NCBI GenBank assembly: GCA_963969595.1
Contig: OZ018413.1
Coordinates: 15,055,711-15,119,710 of the forward strand
DNA: 64,000 nt
Direction: 5' to 3'
Source of the DNA: Neckera pumila
Lineage: Eukaryota; Streptophyta; Bryopsida; Hypnales; Neckeraceae
In this document: positions 13,158 to 24,842 of the stretch, in pieces
How the letters are laid out: every line of letters starts with the position of its first letter
How positions within the stretch are numbered: the stretch's first letter is position 1
The notes under the pieces: generated by a model
What the model was told of the DNA's origin: nothing
The model's input: only the letters and a program-made list of their open reading frames with translations
The model's database searches: none
Position numbers and translations under genes: made by a program

Positions 13158-13407
13158 GGCCATATTCATTAAAATGAGACAAAGTGTAGTCTCAGTTTTA
13201 TCTTCGACTCAAAGATAAATTGTTATAACTATTTAATTTTGAGAGTATTCAATAATTTGAGACTTTCATATGTTAACATATATAAAACCTTTGATTGCCC
13301 AAAGGTTGCACTTGCATTTTATCTTCGACTCGAGGATAAAATCACTAAAACGGTTTTAGAATTGAAGTCTCAAATGACCATTTTGTCTCATTTTAACAAA
13401 TATGGCC
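13158..13407. mobile_element. Short inverted-repeat element, family G copy 1 (GGCCATATT termini)
   Basis: The 250-bp element starts GGCCATATTCATTAAAATG and ends with the near-exact inverse, and its internal halves are also partly palindromic (ATTTTATCTTCGACTC occurs twice). It carries no coding capacity. A second copy lies inverted at 56,189-56,440. Together they define a MITE-like family; superfamily unassigned because no clear target duplication is seen. Confidence 0.8.
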
Positions 13408-14187
13408 ATAAAGACGTCAATTGAAAAGGACTTGTTAACCTTATAAAATTTAGTGCATAATTGTGAATAATGATTGAACTTCCTATATTAAATTCTACAA
13501 ATTAATTCCATATCAATTTAGAACTTTTAATGCATCTTTAATATGTGATTTATCTTTCAAAAATCTTCAATTTCAAGGTATAAATTCAAATTAAATAGCT
13601 AGATTGAAAATGCGTGTATAAAGATCAAGGTTGTAGTGCATTATATGAGGGGTGTGATACATTGGTGATGCAAATCATAATCACAAACACATTATTTCAT
13701 TTATACAATGATGAATGTTATTTTATCATGATTAAATTTATAAGGACATTGAATGAGGACTTAGTCTCATTATCTTACCTTCAAGTCACTATTTGGCTTC
13801 ACGATCTATTTCATTGCATGCAGTCTTTAAAGTGTCATTCAATATCAACTTGTATTGGAACCTCAAATTGATACTTGGAACCAATACAAAAATATATACC
13901 ATTTGGTTTTAAGAAGTTCATCCATTTTATTTTTTCCAATTAATTTAAATATCAACCTCACATTTTGGATTTTTGAGCATACTATATGAATGTGCTTTCC
14001 AAAAATGTAATTAGAATTAAAAATAATTTTTATAATAAAAGACAAAAACTTGACAATTTGCCATGAAATTGCATGTGGGATGCATACTATTTTTTTTGAA
14101 TTTTTTTGAAATGAAAGATGTGCGTATTGATGTATCCTACGTATATTCATAATCAATTTTAACAATTGGAATGATGCTATTTCATCC

Positions 14188-15114
14188 TTAACCCCTAATC
14201 GACCAACATGCGATTTTTGGCCTTATAGAATTTTTGGGCAGGTACGTACGACTAGAGATTTCCATATTTTTAGCTGAAATTTTAATAGAAGGTGGGGGCA
14301 AGGAATATCTTTCATATGCACCAAATTTCATGACATTTGGAAATACAAGTCAAAACTTATGGCCAAATATGTTACTTTTTTTGTAATTGGGCAGTCTGGG
14401 CAGATCAGAAAAAATCACTTTTCTCAAAAACAAAAATTTGAAATTGGTTTTCTAGAATTATGTATAGGCAAAAAGCTTTTAATCATCCCATTTTGATCAA
14501 CGAGTCAAAAGTGATGAAGATTTTAAGTTTGCGGGCAGTTATGGAATCTCTACTCTAAAATAAACTTTGAAGTCCTTTACCTTACTCAATTTTCAATATT
14601 TTTTGAAAAAAATAAAATTCTAGGATGTAGATTATTTATTACAACATTGCCACCATTGGGATTAGCATTTTTCAGTTCCATAATTAAATTCTTGACAATT
14701 TAGTATTTTGAATTATTCTCTACTACTATCTATTTACTATTTTTTTCCTATAAGTTGTGCAATTCCAAATGAAGTGAAAATTTTCAAGCATGTAGCCAAC
14801 TTGTCAAGAAGAAAGAATCCAAAGAATTACCATCATTTTGGACATTTTTTCATCGAAAAGTGAGCTTGTGAAGTGCTGCCTTGTTTTTCGTAGGGCCAAA
14901 AAAATGGTTTTAGTGAATTTGAATGCTTATATCTTGCAATCCACACAGTGGAGATTCCTGAAATTTTTAGCATATGTGCTCAAGTCACCATACTACAAGA
15001 TCCTACAGTTACATGTCTCAAAAAAAGTTATTTTCAAAAATTGGATACTTGTACTAAAAATGGCACTTTCAAGCGTTTTCTGTGAGAACATAGTTATGGA
15101 ACTTTAGGGGTTAA
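14188..15114. mobile_element. TTAA-flanked non-autonomous element, family A copy 1 (piggyBac-like ends)
   Basis: The element begins TTAA-CCCCTAATCGACC and ends GGAACTTTAGGGG-TTAA, 927 bp. It aligns from end to end with 52,592-53,523 (shared phrases: 'ttttgggcaggtac', 'tcatatgcaccaaatttca', 'ttcaagcatgtagccaactt', 'gtgaagtgc', 'aatggca'). The open frame at 14,838-15,107 is not conserved as a frame in the other copy, so no transposase is encoded. TTAA duplication plus CCC/GGG termini are hallmarks of piggyBac-type elements; the class assignment is inference. Confidence 0.8.
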
Positions 15115-15475
15115 ATATCTTTTTAGATTTCACCGTCAATTGGCTACATTGTAGATGTATTATTTTTGCACCTTTTACCAAAGCAAGGTCCTTTGTGTTC
15201 AAGTCTACAATGCCATAATAACCACTCTTTTAGGTCGTATTATTTTTTGGATTGAAGCATTCTATAAAAAACATGATTACATTTAGTAATGGTATATCCA
15301 TTGTTGATTAAAAGAGACATTCTTAAATTTGATGTGATCTATTGGTTTTGAATTAAGTGCAAGCACTTGTAGCTAAGATGACATATGCCTTCAATTGTGT
15401 ACTGGGATTCTTTCATTTTGTTGTGAAAAATTAATAGTAAACATTCAAGTGACTAAAAATGAGGTTGAAAAAAAA

Positions 15476-16159
15476 TTAACCCCTATACGCATTGATTTGT
15501 AATTTAAATTTCATTGTTTTATAAGATTTTCAAATCTTCAAATCAAGATGTATGAAATTTTAGCCTACTATTTTGAAAAAAAAAATTATATAGATGGATC
15601 AAAATATCATTTGTTGAAAAAAATTCAAAATTTGAAAGTTTTTAAACTATAATAGTTTAAATGAGGCATTTATCAAAAGACCAAAGCATTGTTACACATC
15701 TTTTACACTTTCCAAAATTCAAAAAACTAGAATATATGCTTTTTTTAAATTACAAGTGTGAAAGTATATCAAGTAGTTGACCAAGTCAAAATTGCATCTA
15801 GTTCAAAACTAAATTTGCAAAAATGAGGTCATAGATTTTTAAAATGCAAAAAGTTCTAAAAATCACCATGTCAAGAGAACCTCCTTTCAAGTCCATTCCA
15901 ACAAATTGTACTCAAAAAATGATAATATTTTGCTTGTATCAAGTTTAGAAGGAATTTAAAAAATTTCAGTTCAAAATTTATAAAAATATATTTGTGAGCA
16001 TTAGTAAATTTAACCACCGGTATACAGATGTTATCTAAAATTCAAAATCTAAAACTTTTATTTGTATATCAATTCCAAAATATTCTTCCAAATAGTACTA
16101 TATAATGATTTTTCTTAAATTGTCAATTCTGGAAAAGACTATGTACCTTTAGGGGTTAA
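15476..16159. mobile_element. TTAA-flanked element, family B copy 1
   Basis: The element runs TTAA-CCCCTATACG ... CCTTTAGGGG-TTAA, 684 bp, non-coding. Its interior matches 50,801-51,386 in the opposite orientation (for example 'tgtcaagagaacctcctttcaa', 'ctcaaaaaatgataatattttgctt') and is unrelated to family A, although the termini are the same. Confidence 0.78.
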
Positions 16160-19100
16160 TGACTATTTCTATCATTCTTAATGTGGTTTAAATGCATATA
16201 TATACACATTGTATAATTTGAATGGATATTGATTGAATACATGATATTATATAAGGGTGATTTAATTTTAAGATATTACAATTTATCCTTTCATTACAAG
16301 GTGACTCATTTAGGTGGGATTTTTATACATTGAGTGGTACATAGGATTATAAGTAGATTGAAAGTGTTCCTTATATGAAATTTTTCTTTTAACAAGAATG
16401 AAGAGTACATAAAATTGATAAGTTATTAAAGAATTGATTATTCATTCATTTATTTCATGAAATTCAACTAAAGTGAATGTTATATTGGATACCATTTAGG
16501 TATACAGAGACTTGTTGAGCATTGTTTAACTTAAGGAAAATTAAAGGTTACTTCTTTTTACCTCAAATTTCAAAAATCAACTCTACAAAACTTGGAAAAT
16601 ACAAAAATTAAACTCTATTTTTCATCATTTCATTTTGACATTGCAAGTTTATCAATTTTTAAATATTTGTATACCTAATCAATGGCCACTTTGTCAAACA
16701 TCACTTCTAAGTGCATTTAGTTTTTTTAGATGATATGACATGTACTTTTGTACGATGAAAGTCTAAATCTCCTTAAATTCAAAATATAATTTTTTGATAT
16801 TTGATATTTATATTTATATATTTTTTAATTAAAAAAATTTATTTTAAAATTTTATAAATTATATGTCAATTTGATTTTAATTTTTTTTTTGTTGCTCTTG
16901 AAAATTTGATGTAGGTGATTATTCAAAGCCCAAATGACGATTTAAAGATAGACATGATGGCTCTGAAAAGCCTTGTGGAGGTCCTTTTCCCATACTATTC
17001 ACCACAAATCTTAGGAGCTGTGAATTACAATGTCTTTAGATTAGGACCATAATAATTCATCACTAAACCTTTTTTGATAACTGTTAAGGAAAATGACAAG
17101 AATAATAGTGATGAAGAAGGTAGAAGATAGAATAAAAAAGATGATATAAAAGCCTGAGAGAAAGGAAATATGTTTAGAAATTTTGAAAAATTATCACTCT
17201 ATTTTGGCTTTAAGTTTATATTAGAATATTAAAAGTAAACAATGGATGGAAAATTGGCTCTTGGTCATGGTTATTGATTATTCCCATGATTATTCAAGAG
17301 AAATTATCTAATATGGCTCTTTGATAAGGTAGAAGCACCTTAGAAGCAAGAATTTTATAGTTTTTTTGTGTGACTACATAGGAAATTTTTAATTCAATAT
17401 AGATCAATAAAATATAGTGATATATTTGGTAAGTATTGTAAAATCTCAATTTTCAACTACTAATAGAATATGTTATAAATTGTCAAAGCAATGCACTATA
17501 GGCCCTTATAATGGATTATAGACTCAATAGGAAACAATACATTTGGAACCTTGAAGCAACAAAAAATGATGCATAAATAGAGGTCCTCATGAATAGAGCC
17601 ACCTATAAATAATCTATACTGTATAAAAAAACAAAACTTAACAATTTTCATTTCAAATTTTTGTGGATTTTTTTTTGTTATAAGTGAGTTCCATTTTATG
17701 ATAAGGATGGCATGCAATTTTCTCCTAGGCATTTATTGAAATAGAGATTATGATTTCCCCCAAGGTAATGTGTTTTCTATCTTAAAACAAGTTTAAAAAA
17801 ATCACAATAATAATTGAGACACTGATAGTAGGAGCCTATCCAAAATCCATTTATCTCTTGTAGGAACAATTAATGGGATTTTGGAGGTTAAAGGAGCTTG
17901 TGGATGCATCTAGTATGTGCAAATGTATGTTGTAGAGTCTCCAAGTAGTTTGTAGGCTAATAAGGAAACAAATCAAATACCATTATGAGTGCAAGTAAGG
18001 TTTTCAAGAGTTCATCAAAAAATAGAGAGGATCAACATTGGAACTTACCATTTTCCCTAGCACTGTAGTACATTATTTTTCCTCTATGGCAATATGCTTC
18101 AAAGTAGAAAAAAAAATGTTGAGTCAAACCACTATAAGTCCTTCCTAGAGGAAATGTTGTCTTCAAGCTTTGGAGTACATACTACTTTTCCCAAAATTCA
18201 CCACTTACCAATAAAATGGGACCTTGACCCTACGGTTCAAAGAATTTGGCTTACAACTTCTTCACCTAAGGTACTTTATTATATATGCATTGTATTTATC
18301 ATTGATAGAAGTAGTGGAGGAAATTGTTGGAAGTAGAAGAAGAAAAAAATAGACTTGCATTTATGTTGGATGCATACCAAAAATTGGTATGGAAATAGTA
18401 GGAGAGTTGGTGGAGCTTGGCATAGAAGTAAGAATAGGAGATTTTAGACAAGTGACAAAGAATTAGCAAATATAGGTTCATGTAACAAGTTTTTGCTAAA
18501 TGCAATGTGGAACTTCAATTTGTGCAATTGAATACACATATTTATTAATTATGGCGTGGACAAAAGAACTAAAATTGAGAATTGATATTCTTAATGGCTC
18601 CATTGTATTGCCATTAGTTGGTGTTGGGGTGGAGTTTTAAAAAGATGAATTTTGATTTTTTTTGCCTTGAATTAGCTAAAGTAGGTGTGTCTATTTCTTG
18701 GAAAAAATTGCAAAGAGGGTTCAACTTTGAGCAATTGACAATTCATAATGTTTATTTGTGAACTTGAAACAACCACTATTATTGTCAATTTGTCGTATAA
18801 AATTGTCGTTTTATTGAATGCTTCCCATAATGTTGTGGTGGTGGTTGGATTCTACTTTTTGAAAAGATTTTAGAAAATGGAATGACAAAATTGGATTAAT
18901 TTTGAGGTGATTTGAACATGTGAATTGAATTGAAATGGCTCTTAAGTATTGAATTTAGCTTGTAACATCTGAGAAGTTCAAAAATTCTCCCAAAATTTTG
19001 TCAAAATGGTCACTATAAGGAAATGTCATTGTTGTCTCTTTGAATAGCCTCAATTGAGCTATTTCTATCCATTGCAGGTTTTCCTCCCAATTCAAGACTC

Positions 19101-19863
19101 CCCCTTATTCATTTAAGTCCCTCCTTCCCTAAGGACTTCCCTATTGCAAAAATAACCCTCTATTTGTAGGTTCTCTTATATATTCGTTGTCGTTTTTCCA
19201 ATAGTCTTCCTCAATAGAATTGATTCCAAGCTAAATTTGACTAAATTCGTTTCTCCCACTAGCCCTCCATATTTCTCACCATCACGTTAAATATCCCTCC
19301 CCTTTACGTCTTTTGCTTTATCCATTGCCACCCAATATATTTTTGGCAATAGATCTTGCAATCTAGACATTCAATTGGAACCCTTTCTTCTAGAACAAAG
19401 AAGAATATCTCCAAGCTTAAAAATAAACACCAATAGCCTGAATAAATCACTTAACAAAAACTAAATTGTTTTCCTTTGGATGATGTCATTCTAAAAAAAT
19501 TTCTACAATTGAACAACACAGACTTTTTTGAGTCATTTCGATCTTCTTATTTTTTTTTTGATTTTTAAAAAATGATATCAAAATTTAAAAATAAACATAA
19601 TAAAACGCAAAATTATAAAAATATAGCAAATTCAGAAATTCAATTAACATACTAAGTTTATAAACACAATAAAAAGGTAATAAAAACACCAAAACGATAC
19701 TATATATTATATATGAGGATTCGTTTATCCAATAGGATATGAGAATCTATCTTTTAAATTATATCAAATTTTTTAGACCTTACTCCTCAACTATTCAAAT
19801 AATCTTGGTACTTGTTGCTTACATGCAAAGTGGCTCTAAGGTAAACCAACCAATCATCATTTA
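16160..19863. other. AT-rich spacer without recognised genes
   Basis: I see no exon or recognisable element. Short open frames (for example 17,496-17,732 and 18,094-18,336) have AT-driven composition and no family resemblance. Confidence 0.5.
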
Positions 19864-20247
19864 CACTAGTGTGGCCCTGTGCAGTTGGCCCAATTTTCAT
19901 CTACTCCCGGTTCTACTTCCGATTCTACTCCCAGTTCTACTCCCGGTTCCACTCCTGGTTCTACTTCCGATTCTATTCCCAGTTCTACTCCCGGTTCCAC
20001 TCCCAGTACCAAGAACGCCACCAAAATCAAAGTAAAAGTAATTTTCTAATTTTTTAATCAATAAATACTTTGAAATTCAATAACTTTTGCACCACCGCTC
20101 CAAACACCACGAAACCAAGCCGGTGCATCCCTCCTCGGTGAGAGCTTTCCGACGGTACCAAGCACGTGGCCAGGGGACGCACGGTTAGGAAGTTGTCCAC
20201 GCTACAAACAAAACAAAACAAACAAACAAACAACCTCATTTAAGGTA
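19864..20247. repeat. Dispersed repeat K copy 1 with expanded 12-bp minisatellite
   Basis: Near-identical to 63,151-63,453 (starts ACTAGTGTGGCCCTGTGC, ends CCTCATTTAAGGTA, including a GC-rich block 'aagccggtgca...gcacg' and an AAAC-rich tail). The two differ mainly because this copy has nine 12-bp units (consensus CTCCCGGTTCYA, 19,904-20,011) where the other has two. The nature of the repeat (SINE-like, LTR fragment or gene-derived) is undetermined. Confidence 0.85.
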
Positions 20248-20725
20248 TTGATCTCCAATCTACCCATATTTATCCAATAAAAACATCTTAAACCTTAAAT
20301 TAGGTTGTTTGTTTTGTTTATTACAATAAGATCTCTGGAATCATGCATCCTGCGGTTGCATTTCTGGTACAGTCAAAAAGCTTTTTGCAAGGAGGGGTGC
20401 ATGGGCTTTGCTTTGCAGTGTTTGGACCTACACGATGAAAATTATTGAAATTCAATTTTTTTATAAAATAAAAATTATTAAAAAATTATTTTTATTATGA
20501 ATTAAAAATTTAGAAAACTATTTTTATTTTGGCTTTGGCAATGGCACACCAGTAAAAATGTTAATGACACACACATGAGGGTGAAATTGGAATTTCAGTG
20601 GTAAGAGGATAACTTGTTAATAGACCTCACACACAACACAACGCCTAGCTATCTCCGTATTATCACATGCCCGATAGACCACCGAGGCACCGACCCGGTG
20701 GAGGCATTAAAGAGGTTCGTCCGAC
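20248..20725. other. Left flank of the large inverted repeat
   Basis: AT-rich to about 20,600, then GC-richer as the promoter region of the left arm gene approaches. No exon seen. Confidence 0.5.
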
Positions 20726-20874
20726 GACCTACTCGTAGGCAATCAAAATCGAGGGATGAATTCGTGACGAGGACGGACGACATCCCGTAACTCCGTCCGT
20801 CCCCAACGACGGAAACCCTAAACATTCGCACTGGGCCATTCTCTCTTCCGTCTCTCCTCGTCCCGGGCTCTCCC

Positions 20875-21004
20875 ATGACTGGCTATGGCCATGTGAAGCT
20901 CCTCTCGTCTCAGCTTAGGGTTTCATCTTCCCTTCGACGCCATCGCTCGCTGGTCTCCCCCGCCGGATGCCTTCGCATTCGTCGTCCCATTCGTGCTCAC
21001 CCGG
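20875..21004 (+). other. Candidate 5' exon of the left-arm gene
   Basis: This segment opens at an ATG (MTGYGHVKLLSS...) and ends at a strong donor (CCCGG|GTAAGT). It lies downstream of a telo-box (aaaccctaaac, about 20,813). The ATG and donor are conserved in the right arm. The exon ends in phase 1 and could splice in frame to the acceptor GCGCCAG at 22,687, giving a 218-residue protein with a Cys/Arg-rich segment (SCCLCCGFRSRRGSGRRRK). Alternatively it is a leader exon carrying an upstream open frame. Confidence 0.45.
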
Positions 21005-22812
21005 GTAAGTCTCTTCTTGGGCGACGAACAAAATCGTTCTTTTGCGCTCAGATCCTCTTCCACTTCGGATTCTTCGTTGTCAGTAGCTTCGTCGGCCATT
21101 TTTGATTCGATCGTTCTCGTTCTCCACTTCGATGCCTGTTCGTGTTCGAGGACCAGCACCGCTGTTTCAGTCTGTTGGACTACCCAGCTTTCGCTCGTGG
21201 CGTTAGGTCGACTCGCTTCCTTTCGCTGACCGATGGTCTCGCAGCTTTGAGGGTGTCCACTTTGGAATGTTTTTCCGGAGAGGGAAATCTGGGGTCGTCA
21301 GCTTGAGCTGCAGTGCTGTAGTTGGTAGTCTTTCCCGGTTTTCATGGAGGGAGTAGCTAGCTGGAGTGCAGCCTGCATGGTGCGTTTGTAGAGCGGAGGC
21401 AGTGAATGGATCAATGGCTGGCCGTGGTGCTGAGAGATCTCGGGACGTCTAGTTTGTGTGGAGGAATCCAGGTTGGTGAATTGTGAAAGCACAGCGATGT
21501 TCCATTTGTTATCGGAGTGGCTTCCCTGCTGGAGTGCTGCCACTCTTGTCCCCAGTGGAAGTGGTACATTTTTTTGGCCTGGATTCGGTGCTGCTGTGCA
21601 AGGTCAAAGTTGTGTGTCAATGGCATCGTGTCCAGGGCTGTAGGCGTATTCGAAAAGCTTAACAGGCTGTGCATACTCTGCAGCTGAGTGAGGGCAGGTG
21701 GATTGCGATGGTGAGTATCGTGTTGAGGCGAATAGACGGCAGATTCACGGAGACCCTAGTGTAGGATTGTCGTTTGGTTGGGGTGGTGATGATGCATTGC
21801 TTATCCCAGCCGAAGTGCGAATGTGTAGTGCTTCGTCTTTATGGATTTTTGTGGTATGTCTGTGAGGACTCTACGTTCATGGGGCAATGGCAGAGATTGC
21901 TCGACAGTTCATCAGATTCATTCTTTTTGTGCGTGTGTGGGTGCGCGATGTGATTATTCTTTTGGTGGTCCGCTTGGAATTGAGATTGTGCTGACGCAGG
22001 GCTTGAAACTGAGCAACGAAAGTTTGGCGTGTCAATGCTCAAGCTTCCATTCCCCTGCTGCAGTGTGCTTGCGTCGGAAATCTTGCAAGAAATTTAAAAA
22101 ACTGGACACGCTCTCCGCATCGGAATTCTGACACGGTCTGTTGATGGCAGGTATTGGGGACTGACTGCATCTGGAGCGGTCAATGAAGAGCTGACTTTTG
22201 GCTTTTCGATGAAGTCCAAGCCGCTGTATGAGGTTTCGGAGTTTAGCTAGTGCAGGTGGATGCACGTCTTCCTCCTTCTACTCCCCGTCCGTCCTTGGAC
22301 GAATTGCGGAATGGATCCCAGAAACATAGACTAGGTCCAACAGATGTTCTATGTCTTTGGGCTTCGAAATGTAGGATTCCAGACGAATTCCACCGTGCCG
22401 GAACTTGAGACGGGCAGGTGAGAAACGGAACAGGAATCGATAGGGGCCGCGGAAGTCATGTCCGGCGTAATGCTGGGGTTGTGGAGAGCGCTGTGAGAGA
22501 AGCCGAGGCCCTTGATGAGGCTCTGGGGAGGGTTTAAGGGAGATTGATGAGAGTTGGGGCCCGTGCCCGGTTGCCAATCCGTCCAATTGAGGAGACTAGG
22601 GCATTGTTGGGTCGGCGTTTTTGTTTTCGTTTTTGCTTTGGGGGCGGTCGAGCGGGGGTTGCCTCCCGTTGTCCTCGCTGGCGCCAGACAAGGACACCCC
22701 CCGAGGGTGCGCCACCGGCTCGTGTTGCCTGTGCTGTGGGTTCCGTTCTCGGCGAGGCTCTGGGCGCCGCCGCAAGGCCGCACACCCGGGCGCCTCGGAG
22801 GGGGATGCCGCC

Positions 22813-23691
22813 ATGGCCCCGTCGGCCCCCATCACCCTTCCCGCTCCGCTGCCCGCGCCTGCCTTCGGGTCCAGCGACCGTCTGGGCGTGCAATCCAACG
22901 GGCACACGTTGGGCTCGGCCCAGAAAGTGCCGGGCAAGAGCAATTTGAAGCAGACGTCGACGATTCCCTCGACGTCGCACTCCGGCAACGGAGCGTCGGC
23001 CGTGGAGGGCCGTGACGTGAGATTCGGGGAGTCGCAGGACGCGGATCGCGGTCACGGCGAGGCCGAGCGAGGGGCGAAAGTGCAGTGGATTGACAGCTAC
23101 GGGAAGGACTTGACGCAGGTCTTCGAGTTCGAGCCCAGGTACGAGTCCCCGCTGCGTGCTGTGTGAGTGTGTTTCTGTGGACTTAATTAGTGCATTCTGG
23201 CATGCATGTACAGCACATGGCAGACGTGCCTAGTGTTGAGTCGCATATGGGTTGAGCATCCGTCTGGGGGCAGTGCACCTGAGTAATTGATTTCAGTGCA
23301 CCTCCCTCCGACGGAGTTCCTGGGGCATGGGTGTTCCGGTGTGCGGTGCAAAGATCAGTTGCTTTTCAGCGTGCATGGTTTTGGCTCGTGGAATGCTCTT
23401 GTTTGTGAGGATGAAGGGTAGGTGGCAGAGTCGTTTGCTTTGTGAAATCCGTGGACCTGGTCTGCAAGTGAGTGGGCACGCGTGGTTTCATGGGAGAGTG
23501 AGGACAGTGCGTTGTGCAGTCATTCGGATGTCTTGTGTCCGGTGGCGGGTTTTGTGGTTGTGTGAATGATCGGTTTGGTGTGTTTCTGACGAGCCGTGTC
23601 GTGTGCGTGCAACAGTAGCGACTCCGATGACTCGGAAGACGACGACGACGACGACGACTCGTCGCAGGCGTGCACATGCGTGATCCAATGA
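22813..23691 (+). CDS. Small acidic protein with C-terminal CVIQ (CaaX-like), left copy
   Basis: Exon 22,813-23,138 joins exon 23,616-23,691 in phase (AG|T = Ser), giving 133 residues from ATG 22,813 in a good context (GCCGCCATGG). The first exon is Pro/Ser/Gly-rich and ends with the conserved-looking block KVQWIDSYGKDLTQVFEFEPS. The second exon is an acidic run (SDSDDSEDDDDDDD) followed by SSQACTCVIQ. A C-terminal Cys-aliphatic-aliphatic-Gln fits the farnesylation CaaX rule. I recall a plant family of unknown function with a VQW-D--G--L--V-EFEPS block, acidic stretch and a C-terminal C-C-IQ, and this fits it. A longer model beginning at 20,875 is phase-compatible. The right-arm copy has an identical coding sequence by inspection, so the two genes converge. 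Confidence 0.8.
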
Positions 23692-24842
23692 CGGTGGCAT
23701 GGCGAGAGCGAGCCGGGCGTCGATCGGAGGGATGTGATGGTCGGCGGAGAGGTTTCGTCCATTGAGTTCTTGTATTTGTATGACCGTTTCTTGGGGGCTG
23801 AGCGAAGGTGGTGGCGTGGATCGAATGGTGCTTTTCATTGAAGACGAGAAAGGCGCTTGTTCATGCTGAGAGAGCCCATCCTCCTGGAGGTGGACACTTG
23901 TCTGCAGCCACATTTGTTTGTCGGGGACCAAGTATCTATGAGAGCGAACGTCTCGAGCGGGAACTTGTTGGGTGAGTTTCCAGAGGAGCCATGTACGTTT
24001 GCAAGGAGTTTGTCCGCTCGTGGGAGGAACTGGAAAGGCCTGCAGCTGGGCGTGTCGTCGAGTGAGTATGCATGACAAGTAGACGTGATGAGCCCAAGTG
24101 TTTGGCGCAGCTCTCTGTCTTTCTTTCCCGTTACGGTTCCTTGCGAATCTGCTCTTGGCAGAGGTGGTTGAAATCCGCCGCATTCAACGCGACAGGATGG
24201 TGGTGGGCCTTTGTGGAGATCGACATGATGGCCAGCAAGTGAGTCGTCGGCAGTGGTTCAATGCGCTGATTGAGCCCCGCCGTTCGAATCGGCCCCACCG
24301 GTGAAGCGGAAGTGTGGTACTTGGTCACGGCAGGTCCACGGCAGGGCCAAGAGGAGGAGGCAAGTGAAGGAGGCTTCGCTTGGCAACGGGGCACGGTATG
24401 TCCCCTCGAGCACGTGTGTTGGTAGAGTAGATCGTTACATTTTGAATCGACTAGGATGGGAAATGAGAGCCTTGGTTGTAGACATGTAAATGGGTGCACC
24501 TTTTATTGTGGGAGCTCCCTTAGGTGCGTTTTAGGAGCAGCGATCTTATGTAAATGTTGTGTTTTTAGCTATTTCAAAAGCAAGCGTCGTGAAGCATTGT
24601 CTGGCTCTTTGTGTCGGATGTGTTTGGGCATTGGTTTCGCATATGGTTCCGGAACGGATGGAATGTTTTTTTCAGAACTGGAGCTCATGTAGGTTGCTGG
24701 CCCTGTTACATTTTTTGTTGGGCTTTTCAAGGATGGGATCATCTGGCCACTACGGTTCTTGATCTCCGTGAGATTGTCGTGAGAGTGTTGGGCGGAATTG
24801 AGGGTTTTTGAAATGGTTCTGACCGATGTTTGGGTGGGAGGG
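23692..24842. other. 3' part of left arm, no further exon recognised
   Basis: This GC-rich sequence downstream of the stop is mirrored without visible change in the right arm. Open frames such as the one ending at 24,075 show no family resemblance. It probably includes the 3' UTR. Confidence 0.45.

Larger units (their letters stand above)
20726..24842. repeat. Left arm of a 4.1-kb inverted repeat
   Basis: Reverse complement of 26,787-30,910. Inner coordinates pair as x + y = 51,629, outer ones as 51,627 with further small indels near the outer end. From about 21,700 to 24,842 I found no mismatch. From 20,726 to about 21,680 several substitutions per 100 bases occur (for example 'aaaatcgttc' against 'aaaggcgctc'). 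Homology stops abruptly at 24,842 ('gggagggatgggg' against 'gggagggtcgagg'). Confidence 0.97.

Noticed and set aside
14838..15107. 89-codon open frame inside family A copy 1 as a transposon protein
   Set aside because: The collinear copy at 52,592-53,523 does not keep the frame, and the sequence has no transposase motif.
19739..20035. LLPVLLP-repeat open frame as a protein
   Set aside because: It is the translation of the 12-bp minisatellite, which shrinks to two units in the other copy.
22544..23055. Long open frames on both strands of the palindrome (130-173 codons)
   Set aside because: They overlap the GC-rich exon of the CVIQ gene in other frames and show arginine/proline-rich composition typical of shadow frames.
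24229..24300. tRNA-like B-box (GTTCGAATC) with a TGGCCAGCAAG upstream
   Set aside because: I could not pair an acceptor stem or an anticodon arm around it, and it lies in the gene-derived arm sequence.
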